Source: Bacillota bacterium
GTDB lineage: Bacteria > Bacillota > Clostridia > Peptostreptococcales > Acidaminobacteraceae
Direction of reading: 5' to 3'
NCBI GenBank assembly: GCA_023443345.1
Contig: JAEZUZ010000097.1
Location: forward strand, 1 to 7,711
Length of the DNA stretch: 7,711 nt
Below are positions 1-6,331 of the stretch, piece after piece (position 1 is the first letter of the stretch; every line of letters starts with the position of its first letter). The position numbers were made by a program, and so were the translations under genes. Under the pieces are notes generated by a model. That model was not told where the DNA came from. It saw nothing but the letters and a program-made list of their open reading frames with translations, and made no database searches.

Positions 1-1908
1 CTTATATACTATGCTCACCCATCTTGGTATATAAAGATGAGCGAAATTAAAGATAAATTAATTGAGAATAATAAGGGAGTAAATTGGTATCCAGATCACG
101 TAGGAGAAAAGAGATTTGGCAATTGGCTAGAAAATCTTAAAGACTGGGCAATTTCAAGAAGTAGGTATTGGGGAACACCTTTAAATATTTGGAAGTGTGA
201 AGAATGTGGTCATGAACATGCAGTTTCATCTAAAAAAGAATTGATAGAACTAGCTCAAGAAGATATTAGCGATATTGAACTACACAGACCATATGTAGAT
301 GAAGTTACAATCAAGTGTCCAAAGTGTGGAAAATCAATGAAAAGAGTTCCATATGTTGTTGATGTTTGGTTTGATTCAGGATCAATGCCTTTTGCACAGT
401 GGCACTATCCATTTGAAAATAGTGAAAACTTCGATAAATTATTCCCAGCAGACTTCATATGTGAAGGTATAGATCAGACTAGGGGATGGTTCTATTCACT
501 ATTAGCTATAAGTTCATTTATCACAGGTAAATCACCTTATAAAAATGTACTAGTTACAGATTTACTATTAGATAAAAACGGAAAGAAGATGTCTAAGTCA
601 AAGGGCAATGCAGTAAACCCATTTGAAGTATTTGAGAATTACGGAGCTGGTCCACTTAGATGGTATGTATCCTATGTTTCGCCTACATGGATGCCTAAGA
701 GATTTGACTTAGATGGATTAAGAGAAGTAAAAAGCAAGTATTTCTCGACTCTAGAAAATATCTATAATTTATTTAGTCTATATGCAAATACTGACAAAGT
801 AGATGTTAAAAATATAGGAGATGTTGAATTAGATGATCTAGATAAGTGGTTACTTAGTAAGTATAATTCTCTAGTTGAGAAGGTTACATCATTTTATGAA
901 GAGTACGATTTACACCAAGTAACTAGAACTGTACAGGAATTTGTAGTTGAAGATTTTTCTAATTGGTATATAAGACGAAGTAGAAGAAGATTCTGGAAAG
1001 ACATGGATGACAAGAAATTGGCAGCTTATAAAACTACTTATGAAGTACTAGTTGGAATATGTAAACTTACTGCACCTATAGAGCCGTTTTTAAGTGAAGA
1101 AATATATCGAAATTTAACCGGAGATAAGTCTGTACACTTGACATATTTTCCAAAAGTAAATGAAGAATTTTCTGATAAGGAATTAGAAGATAGGATGGAT
1201 CTATCTAGAAGAATAGTTAACCTAGGTAGAGCTGCTAGAGAATCTGTATCAATTAAAGTTAGACAGCCACTTCAAAATCTCTATATAGATACAAAGTACA
1301 GAGATAGTCTTGAAAATCTGCAATCAATTATAAAAGAAGAATTAAATATAAAAGAAATTGTCTTTGAAAGTGATGTAGATAAACACATGAATTTTGAAGT
1401 ACTACCTAATTTTAGAGTATTAGGTCCTCAACTAGGCAACAAGATGGGACTATTCTCAAAGACTTTAAAAGAATTAGATAGCAATGAAATTGCCAAAGCT
1501 CTTAGAAGTGGAAGCAGCTATCTTCTAAATTATGGAGACGATTCATTAGAATTAAATGAAGAAAATACTATTTTAAGAGTTCATCCAAAGCCAGACACCA
1601 CAGTTATGACAGAGAATGAATTGTTTGTAATTTTAGATATTCACTTGACAGAAGAACTCAAAAATGAGGGATTTGTAAGAGAATTGATAAGTCATATTCA
1701 AAATAAACGCAAAGAAAATGGATATGATGTAAGCGATAGAATTAGTATCGTATTTGACTGTGATGACTCATTAAAATCGGTAATTGATAAATTTAACGAT
1801 TATATTTCAAGTGAAGTTTTATCTACAAATATTTCATTTGATAGCTTAAATCAGGAAAAGATAGAATTAAATGAAAGAAAAGTTGCAATTGCAATATCAA
1901 GAGTTTAA
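1..1908 (+). CDS. ileS: Isoleucyl-tRNA synthetase, C-terminal part (5' end outside window)
   Basis: Cytoplasmic class I synthetase that charges tRNA-Ile. The reading frame is open from base 1, and the first residues (LIYYAHPSWYIK) already match the family, so the ATG at 37 is internal. About 635 residues are present of a usual 1030-1050; the HIGH motif and most of the CP1 editing domain lie upstream. Counting codons from base 1, I see the end of CP1 with NWLEN and SRYWGTP, a zinc site formed by CxxC pairs at 66/69 and 106/109, WFDSG (123-127), the catalytic-core segment EGIDQTRGWF (155-164), KMSKSKGN (196-203), an alpha-helical anticodon-binding domain with NWYIRRSRRRFW, and a C-terminal tail with LTEELKNEGFVREL. 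The internal CxxC pairs and this tail, without the C-terminal four-Cys finger of the E. coli enzyme, indicate the eukaryotic-like type 2 IleRS. The last 38 bases overlap the next gene. Identification is certain; the subtype is likely. Confidence 0.97.
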   Translation, partial: LIYYAHPSWYIKMSEIKDKLIENNKGVNWYPDHVGEKRFGNWLENLKDWAISRSRYWGTPLNIWKCEECGHEHAVSSKKELIELAQEDISDIELHRPYVDEVTIKCPKCGKSMKRVPYVVDVWFDSGSMPFAQWHYPFENSENFDKLFPADFICEGIDQTRGWFYSLLAISSFITGKSPYKNVLVTDLLLDKNGKKMSKSKGNAVNPFEVFENYGAGPLRWYVSYVSPTWMPKRFDLDGLREVKSKYFSTLENIYNLFSLYANTDKVDVKNIGDVELDDLDKWLLSKYNSLVEKVTSFYEEYDLHQVTRTVQEFVVEDFSNWYIRRSRRRFWKDMDDKKLAAYKTTYEVLVGICKLTAPIEPFLSEEIYRNLTGDKSVHLTYFPKVNEEFSDKELEDRMDLSRRIVNLGRAARESVSIKVRQPLQNLYIDTKYRDSLENLQSIIKEELNIKEIVFESDVDKHMNFEVLPNFRVLGPQLGNKMGLFSKTLKELDSNEIAKALRSGSSYLLNYGDDSLELNEENTILRVHPKPDTTVMTENELFVILDIHLTEELKNEGFVRELISHIQNKRKENGYDVSDRISIVFDCDDSLKSVIDKFNDYISSEVLSTNISFDSLNQEKIELNERKVAIAISRV

Positions 1909-2806
1909 AGTTGAGGAGGTCTATGACAAAATACGTCTAGATCTCCTTGTTTCTAAATTAAAAGATATCTCTAGAAATAAGGCACAGAAGTTGATTGAAG
2001 AAGGAAAAGTCTTTTTAAATGAAGAAATATCAACAAAAAAAGATGTAGTTAAATATGGAGATATAGTTAAGATAGAAATTAAATTAAATATTAAGTATGA
2101 GATAGTTCCTTTAGATAGAGATTTAGAAATTTTATATCAAGATGACTATATTGCTGTAGTAAATAAGCCAGCAGGTCTTATAACTCACCCAGTATATAAT
2201 GAAGATGATTCTCTAGTACATAGATTAAAATTTCACATAGACAAACTTTCAAGTGGATATGATCCTCTAAGACCTGGAATTGTCCATAGACTAGATAGAG
2301 AGACATCTGGACTTTTATTAATTGCTAAGGATGACAATGTCCAAAATATCTTAAAAGAAGAATTTAAGAATAAGACTATTTTTAGAAGCTATATTGCACT
2401 TGTGCATGGAAGATTAAAGAACAGTATTACAATTGAGAATTTAATTGATAGAGATAGAAAAAACAGAAAAAAATTTTCTGTATCTGATCAGGGGAGATAT
2501 TCAAAAACTCAAGTAAGTGTATTAGAACTATATAAGTACTATACTTTAGTCAACTGTAAATTGTATACTGGTAGAACACATCAAATAAGAGTTCATCTTT
2601 CGCATATAAATCATCCTGTTGTATTTGATGATTTATATGGATTTAAGAAAAATAAGAGCAATGTAGATTATCAGTTACTACATGCATATGATTTAAAATT
2701 TATACATCCTATTACAAAAAAAGCAATGGAATTTAACTCTCCATTGCCAGATTATTTTAAAGAATTTTTAGAAAAGATAGAATGTAGCAAAGATCATACC
2801 ATATAA
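1871..2806 (+). CDS. RluA-family (RluD-like) rRNA pseudouridine synthase
   Basis: Converts uridine to pseudouridine in RNA. RluD-type members act on 23S rRNA helix 69, but the exact target here cannot be read from sequence. The 311 residues are normal length. An S4 RNA-binding domain occupies about 12-75, with RLDLLVSKL and RNKAQKLIEEGKVFLN. The catalytic domain has NKPAGLITHP, the motif HRLDRETSG (139-147) with catalytic Asp142, and TGRTHQIRVHL (233-243). The usual GDxxYG after this is FDDLYG (252-257), a mild oddity. The ATG at 1871 overlaps ileS by 38 bases and has only a weak AGGAAA (1853-1858) upstream. A stronger GAGGAGG at 1913-1919 has no usable in-frame start after it. The 1871 start keeps the first S4 strand (FKVEEVYDKIRLD), so I prefer it. 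Likely cotranscribed with ileS. The 3' end overlaps convergent rqcH by 13 bases and encodes that gene's probable terminator. Confidence 0.93.
   Translation: MKEKLQLQYQEFKVEEVYDKIRLDLLVSKLKDISRNKAQKLIEEGKVFLNEEISTKKDVVKYGDIVKIEIKLNIKYEIVPLDRDLEILYQDDYIAVVNKPAGLITHPVYNEDDSLVHRLKFHIDKLSSGYDPLRPGIVHRLDRETSGLLLIAKDDNVQNILKEEFKNKTIFRSYIALVHGRLKNSITIENLIDRDRKNRKKFSVSDQGRYSKTQVSVLELYKYYTLVNCKLYTGRTHQIRVHLSHINHPVVFDDLYGFKKNKSNVDYQLLHAYDLKFIHPITKKAMEFNSPLPDYFKEFLEKIECSKDHTI
2716..2747 (-). terminator. Intrinsic terminator for rqcH, inside the pseudouridine synthase gene
   Basis: Read on the minus strand, an 8-bp perfect stem GCAATGGA/TCCATTGC (2747-2740 with 2730-2723) and a 9-base loop are followed directly by T7 (2722-2716). 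It begins 47 bases past the rqcH stop. It sits in the coding sequence of the opposing gene, where it encodes KKAMEFNSPLP, a segment typical of the RluA-family C terminus. On the plus strand the run of A precedes the hairpin, so it should work only for minus-strand transcription. Confidence 0.8.
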
Positions 2807-4407
2807 TTTAAAATTTCATTTATTTCTACACTTGGAATAATTGTCTTTTCATGAGTGTATATTACTTGACCCTCTGTGCTGCCAGAGGGATTTTTTACAT
2901 ATTTTACTTGTGTATAGTCTACTGCACTTGAGCTTTTTCCACCTATTTCAGAGTAAAATAATGCCAATTTAGCTCCAAAGTTGAGTTCTTCAGAAGTTGC
3001 ATTTTCAAGTTGTTTTTGCATTATTACGTGGCTGCCAGCAAAGGCTTTTATATGGAACCACACATAATTTTTATTTTTCTTATCAAATGTAAGAGATTGA
3101 TTTTGTCTCTGATTTTTGCCAACTAGAAAATAAGTATCATTAAATTTGAACTTAAGTGGTTTTGAAGGCTTAGTTTTCTTTAAATTTCTTTTTTTATGAA
3201 TGATACCTTCATCATATAGAATATCAAGTAATTCATTTAGATCATGTTCACTATTTACTAAATTTAAGTCATGTTTTAATTGAGATAGTCTATCTAGTTC
3301 ATTATTTGTATTTAGGATTTGTATTTTTTTCTCATTGATTGCTCTTTTAGACTTCTCATATTTTTTATAGTAATTATTAAAATTTTCAACTATTGATTTA
3401 TCACTATCTACTTCTATTTCTATATTTTTATTGTCATAATAATCAAAGACTTCTACCTTGTCTGTATAATTTTTTAATTGGTAGTTATAGGCTTGTAGAA
3501 GTTCTGCTTTTTTTCTAAAAACTTCATAATTTTTTGAATTTTCAATATCATCATTCAATTTAATTAGTTTGTTTCTCTTTTGACTTATCTTATTATTTAT
3601 TAATTTATCATAATTTGATTTTTTCCCAACAAGGACATTTTCGTTTGAATAATAGCTAACAAATGTATCTATCAGTTGGGATAAGTCATTAAATTTGGTA
3701 TTGTTGTAACTCTTAATTAAATGATAATCGTAAGCTACATTATTTTGATCCTTATGAAGATAGAATTTTTTTGAATTAATAAATAGGCTTTCTAATTCTC
3801 TTCCAGACTTATTTTCTAAATTATTTAGCCTAATTAAATTATCTAATTTTTTAGTTACTCCACTTATATTTCTAAAGTCTTCTAAAGAATAATTTTCTAC
3901 ATCGTTTAGGTTCTTCTTATTATTCTTTAGAGGAGTATATGGACTTCCTATTGATATCTTATGATTTGTATCAATTGAAGATGGGCTATATTTAAGAGCA
4001 CATATAATAGTGTCATTATCTTTAGTTACTATCATATTGCTATATCTATTCATAATTTCTGCATATATGTTGATATTCTCATCTTCATATAGCTGATTTT
4101 TTCCAAAAAAAGTAAACTTAATAACCCTATCATTATTGACAATAGAAGAATCAACTAATTTTTTCTTTTCAAGTATAGTTCTCAATTGTATTAAAAAAGG
4201 ACTTTCATTTATTTGATTAAATGGTTTTTCACTTATTATATTTACATAGCTATAAGAGGAAGATAGATTTATTACAAGCTGTCTGTCTGATTTAAATTTA
4301 AGTATAAATCTCGAGTTTGAATCACTATATATCTTTTGTACATGTAAATTTAATAGCTTATTTCTGATATCTTCATTTATTCTTTTAAGCACAAATAAGT
4401 CAAACAT
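2794..4407 (-). CDS. rqcH: RqcH, NFACT-family ribosome quality control factor
   Basis: Bacterial homologue of Rqc2/NEMF. The family binds stalled 50S subunits carrying peptidyl-tRNA and recruits tRNA-Ala to add alanine tails that mark the peptide for degradation; older annotations call it a fibronectin-binding protein. The 537 residues are slightly short for the family (about 570 in Bacillus). The NFACT-N domain (1-170) holds the Asp-Arg pair at 93-94, equivalent to the tRNA-binding pair, and EIMNRYSN (117-124). A long charged coiled-coil region covers about 255-385. The NFACT-R domain follows, with FLVGKNQRQNQSLTF, WFHIKAFAGSHVIM, VDYTQVKYVKNPSG and VIYTHEKTI. The ATG at 4407 is chosen because AAAGGAGG lies 5 bases before it; an ATG nine codons upstream has no such site. 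The gene converges on the pseudouridine synthase gene and diverges from apbE. Family identity is very firm. Confidence 0.95.
   Translation of the reverse strand: MFDLFVLKRINEDIRNKLLNLHVQKIYSDSNSRFILKFKSDRQLVINLSSSYSYVNIISEKPFNQINESPFLIQLRTILEKKKLVDSSIVNNDRVIKFTFFGKNQLYEDENINIYAEIMNRYSNMIVTKDNDTIICALKYSPSSIDTNHKISIGSPYTPLKNNKKNLNDVENYSLEDFRNISGVTKKLDNLIRLNNLENKSGRELESLFINSKKFYLHKDQNNVAYDYHLIKSYNNTKFNDLSQLIDTFVSYYSNENVLVGKKSNYDKLINNKISQKRNKLIKLNDDIENSKNYEVFRKKAELLQAYNYQLKNYTDKVEVFDYYDNKNIEIEVDSDKSIVENFNNYYKKYEKSKRAINEKKIQILNTNNELDRLSQLKHDLNLVNSEHDLNELLDILYDEGIIHKKRNLKKTKPSKPLKFKFNDTYFLVGKNQRQNQSLTFDKKNKNYVWFHIKAFAGSHVIMQKQLENATSEELNFGAKLALFYSEIGGKSSSAVDYTQVKYVKNPSGSTEGQVIYTHEKTIIPSVEINEILNYMV
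2870..2896 (+). terminator. Intrinsic terminator for the ileS-pseudouridine synthase unit, inside rqcH
   Basis: A perfect 7-bp stem CCCTCTG (2870-2876) / CAGAGGG (2883-2889) with a 6-base loop is followed by A and T6 (2891-2896). It starts 64 bases after the stop at 2806 and is oriented to end plus-strand transcription. On the minus strand the same bases encode the NPSGSTEG part of RqcH, equivalent to the conserved KPSG region, and there is no T-run after the hairpin in that direction. Confidence 0.82.
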
Positions 4408-4412
4408 AATTT

Positions 4413-4420
4413 CCTCCTTT
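4413..4420 (-). promoter_or_regulatory. Ribosome binding site fixing the rqcH start
   Basis: AAAGGAGG read on the minus strand, with a 5-base spacer to the ATG at 4407. This selects 4407 over the in-frame ATG at 4434, which would add MYVCLKEEI, residues not typical of the NFACT N terminus. Confidence 0.9.
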
Positions 4421-4432
4421 AAGCATACATAC

Positions 4433-4443
4433 ATATTAGCATA
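4433..4443 (-). promoter_or_regulatory. Extended -10 promoter for rqcH
   Basis: On the minus strand the sequence TATGCTAATAT holds TGn followed by TAATAT (-10 hexamer at 4438-4433). No good -35 box is visible at the expected spacing, which is common for extended -10 promoters. The predicted start near 4426 would leave a leader of about 19 bases that includes the AAAGGAGG site. Confidence 0.55.
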
Positions 4444-4459
4444 AAGTAATTAAATTAAC

Positions 4460-4470
4460 TATGGTATAAT
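4460..4470 (+). promoter_or_regulatory. Extended -10 promoter for the apbE operon
   Basis: TG at 4462-4463, one base, then a perfect TATAAT at 4465-4470. No recognisable -35 box lies 16-18 bases upstream. A start 7 bases downstream would be near 4477, at the GAGGAG ribosome binding site, giving a leader of only about 10 bases before the ATG at 4487. It is the only clear promoter I see for the five genes that follow. Confidence 0.6.
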
Positions 4471-4476
4471 TATTTT

Positions 4477-4482
4477 GAGGAG
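4477..4482 (+). promoter_or_regulatory. Ribosome binding site fixing the apbE start
   Basis: GAGGAG, 4 bases before the ATG at 4487. This rules out the in-frame TTG at 4475, which overlaps the site itself. Confidence 0.85.
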
Positions 4483-4486
4483 TTTT

Positions 4487-5482
4487 ATGAAAAAAATAAT
4501 TATATTAATACTGGTGTCTATTTTTATATTTAGTTCTTGTAGTAGAAAGAAGCCAGAGATAAAAGCTGAGACATTTGCACTTGATACAGTAATTGATATT
4601 GTTCTATATAATAGTACAGATGAAGTTTCAAATGAGATCATAAATTATATATCAGAATTAGAGAAAAAATATTCATTTTATGCAGACAATAAAATATCTC
4701 AAGCAAATTCATCAGATGAGATTGTAGAAATTGATGAGGGATTGAGAGATATCATAAAAGCATCTTTAGAAGTATCAAAAAATACAGAAGGATCTTTTGA
4801 TATAACAATTGGTTCAATTTCTAAATTATGGGATTTTCATCCAAATTCTCCTAAGATAGCTGATGATCAAAAGATAGAAGAAAATCTAAAATATGTTGAT
4901 TATAAAAATATAGAACTCACAAATCTCGGTTTAAGACTAAAAGGCAATTCACAAATAGACTTGGGAGGTATTGCAAAGGGATATATATGTGATGAGTTAG
5001 TAAAACTAGCTAGAGATAGAAAAGTTGAAAGTGCCATTTTTAATCTTGGCGGAAACACCTATACACTGGGATTAAAGGGGGACAGGCCCTTTAAAATAGG
5101 AATAAGGGACCCTTTTATGTCTCAGTCAGATATATTTGCAGTTTTAGACTCAAGTGATGAAGCAGTTGTAACTTCAGGTGTATATCAGAGGTATATAAAG
5201 ACTCAAGATAGTACATACCATCACATACTTGATCCTAAGACAGGTTATCCGGCTGAAAGTGAACTTGTTTCTGTAACTGTTATTGGGAAATCTTCAATGA
5301 TTGCCGATGCCTATGCTACAGGCCTTCTTGTGCTTGGAAAAGATAGAGCTATTGAAAAGGCAAAAGAACTAAATTTAGAGGTTATACTTGTAGATAAAGA
5401 TAGCAATACATATGTTTCTGATAGCTTAAAAGATAGATTAAAAATTACAAATGAAAGGTTCAAATTAAAATATATAAAATGA
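4487..5482 (+). CDS. apbE: ApbE, FAD:protein FMN transferase (lipoprotein)
   Basis: ApbE enzymes use FAD and Mg2+ to attach FMN covalently to Ser/Thr of extracytoplasmic redox proteins, such as Rnf/Nqr subunits and FMN-binding domains. The 331 residues are normal length. The N terminus is a lipoprotein signal: MKK, a hydrophobic stretch (4-15), then FSSC with Cys18 as the lipid-modified residue, which places the enzyme on the outer face of the membrane. Family motifs in order are ALDTVIDIVLY (31-41), EGSFDITIG (101-109), DLGGIAKGY (158-166), LGGN (187-190), HHILDPKTGYP (245-255) and the metal-site segment IADAYATG (272-279). It is first in a five-gene operon, followed by EetA-like and EetB-like proteins, a grouping known from Firmicutes flavinylation and extracellular electron transfer loci, where the ApbE is named FmnB. 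No FMN-acceptor protein is visible in this window, so its substrate is unknown. Confidence 0.95.
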   Translation: MKKIIILILVSIFIFSSCSRKKPEIKAETFALDTVIDIVLYNSTDEVSNEIINYISELEKKYSFYADNKISQANSSDEIVEIDEGLRDIIKASLEVSKNTEGSFDITIGSISKLWDFHPNSPKIADDQKIEENLKYVDYKNIELTNLGLRLKGNSQIDLGGIAKGYICDELVKLARDRKVESAIFNLGGNTYTLGLKGDRPFKIGIRDPFMSQSDIFAVLDSSDEAVVTSGVYQRYIKTQDSTYHHILDPKTGYPAESELVSVTVIGKSSMIADAYATGLLVLGKDRAIEKAKELNLEVILVDKDSNTYVSDSLKDRLKITNERFKLKYIK

Positions 5483-5844
5483 AGAAGGTTGATTACATAG
5501 TATTGATTTTTCTTTTATTAATTACTACTGCTGTATTTGTACACAATATAAAAGAATTGAATTTAAAGACAACTCAAGTTGTAATAAAGCAGTATGGTAA
5601 GGAAATTAAGAGATTAGATATCCATGTTGATACTAAGTATAAAGTTGAACATGAAAAAGAATACAATAATGTAGTTATAGAAAATCAGAAAGTTTGGATT
5701 GAAAGTGCCAATTGTTCTGAACAACTATGTGTTCATCACAATCCAATATCAAATGTTGGTGAATCTATAATATGTCTTCCACATCAACTCTCAATTGAAA
5801 TAGTAGGAGAAGAGGAGGCTAAATATGATGCAATCAGTCAATAA
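5479..5844 (+). CDS. NusG domain II-containing membrane-anchored protein, EetA-like
   Basis: A 121-residue protein with one N-terminal membrane helix (about 6-22, after MKKVDY) and a small domain predicted to lie outside the cell. The domain fits the NusG_II family: VVIENQKVWIESANCSEQLC leading to ICLPHQLSIEIVG. Cysteines at 79, 84 and 99 are in the places expected for the family. In Listeria and lactobacilli a protein of this type (EetA) is encoded with EetB and ApbE in flavin-based electron transfer loci; its biochemical role is not settled. Here His86 and His102 add a CxH...CxxH pattern. The start codon overlaps the apbE stop (ATGA) and no ribosome binding site lies at a proper distance, which suggests translation coupled to apbE. 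It is not a transcription factor despite the domain name. Family assignment is good; the EetA equivalence rests on gene context. Confidence 0.85.
   Translation: MKKVDYIVLIFLLLITTAVFVHNIKELNLKTTQVVIKQYGKEIKRLDIHVDTKYKVEHEKEYNNVVIENQKVWIESANCSEQLCVHHNPISNVGESIICLPHQLSIEIVGEEEAKYDAISQ
5811..5818 (+). promoter_or_regulatory. Ribosome binding site for the EetB-like gene, inside the EetA-like gene
   Basis: AGAGGAGG, 6 bases before the ATG at 5825 and 9 before a second in-frame ATG at 5828. Either may be used. The site lies in the coding end of the preceding gene (Glu-Glu-Glu codons). Confidence 0.8.
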
Positions 5845-6331
5845 AATGACTAAACTTACTCTTTTTTTAAGCATAGGACTAATTGTAAGTTATATGGAAA
5901 CTCCCTTTGGAATTTTACTTGGTATACCAGGAATTAAAATAGGTTTTGCAAATATAGTTACACTTTTATTATTTGAATTATATTGCTTTAAAGAGGCGAC
6001 ACTTGTTACAATACTTAGAATTATAATGGTAAGCATGTTTAGAGGATTTAGTGTATCCTTTATGTATGCAATTTTTGGAGGTATGTTAAGCCTTGTAGTT
6101 ATGAGCATACTTTTTAAATTATTTAGAAAACACCTCACACTTATATCGATAAGTATGATAGGAGCTTTTTTTCACAATTTAGGTCAGGTGATTGCAATTG
6201 GCTTTATTTTTTCAAATTATAAATTAAGTCTATATTGGTTTCCACTGATTGGATATGCAGGTATAATTGCAGGACTTATAACAGGATTTATAGCTGTATT
6301 AATACTAAAGCAAAAAAGATATCTTGTATAA
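5825..6331 (+). CDS. Gx transporter family / Hpre_diP_synt_I membrane protein, EetB-like
   Basis: A 168-residue hydrophobic protein with five to six membrane segments (about 10-24, 40-55, 58-72, 76-98, 105-130, 137-161). The signature IPGIKIGFANIVTLLLFEL (34-52) is typical of the family, which is often annotated as heptaprenyl diphosphate synthase component I. It has no prenyltransferase DDxxD motif, so that name is doubtful here; the fold resembles small substrate-binding membrane components. A further conserved-looking patch is FHNLGQ (116-121). The gene overlaps the EetA-like gene by 20 bases and follows apbE, the arrangement of eetA-eetB. In electron transfer loci EetB is a membrane partner of unknown mechanism. 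The start at 5825 is set by AGAGGAGG; 5828 is possible. No polyprenyl synthase or quinone gene follows in this window. Confidence 0.87.
   Translation: MMQSVNKMTKLTLFLSIGLIVSYMETPFGILLGIPGIKIGFANIVTLLLFELYCFKEATLVTILRIIMVSMFRGFSVSFMYAIFGGMLSLVVMSILFKLFRKHLTLISISMIGAFFHNLGQVIAIGFIFSNYKLSLYWFPLIGYAGIIAGLITGFIAVLILKQKRYLV

Noticed and set aside
37..39. ATG at 37 as the start of a short isoleucyl-tRNA synthetase-like gene
   Set aside because: The frame is open to base 1 and the twelve codons before it match IleRS, so the ATG is internal and the gene is simply cut by the window edge.
4459..4641. Minus-strand open frame of 60 codons over the start of apbE
   Set aside because: It lies opposite the signal peptide and N terminus of apbE, has low-complexity hydrophobic residues created by that sequence, and has no ribosome binding site or family resemblance.
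5072..5116. Hairpin TTAAAGGG/CCCTTTAA followed by a second AAGGG/CCCTT palindrome inside apbE
   Set aside because: Considered as an internal terminator or attenuator. The first stem is followed by AAAA and not a T-run, the second has a loop too small to form and only four T. They encode ordinary ApbE residues (KGDRPFKIGIRDPF).
5479..5844. Annotation as transcription factor NusG
   Set aside because: It has an N-terminal membrane helix, lacks the NGN and KOW domains and carries the cysteines of the NusG_II surface family.
5890..6138. Minus-strand open frame of 82 codons inside the EetB-like gene
   Set aside because: It is the complement of a clear membrane protein gene, with no ribosome binding site or recognisable domain.
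5825..6331. Annotation as a true heptaprenyl diphosphate synthase subunit
   Set aside because: The protein is almost entirely membrane segments with no DDxxD motif, and no catalytic polyprenyl synthase gene is adjacent; the EetB/Gx-transporter description fits better.
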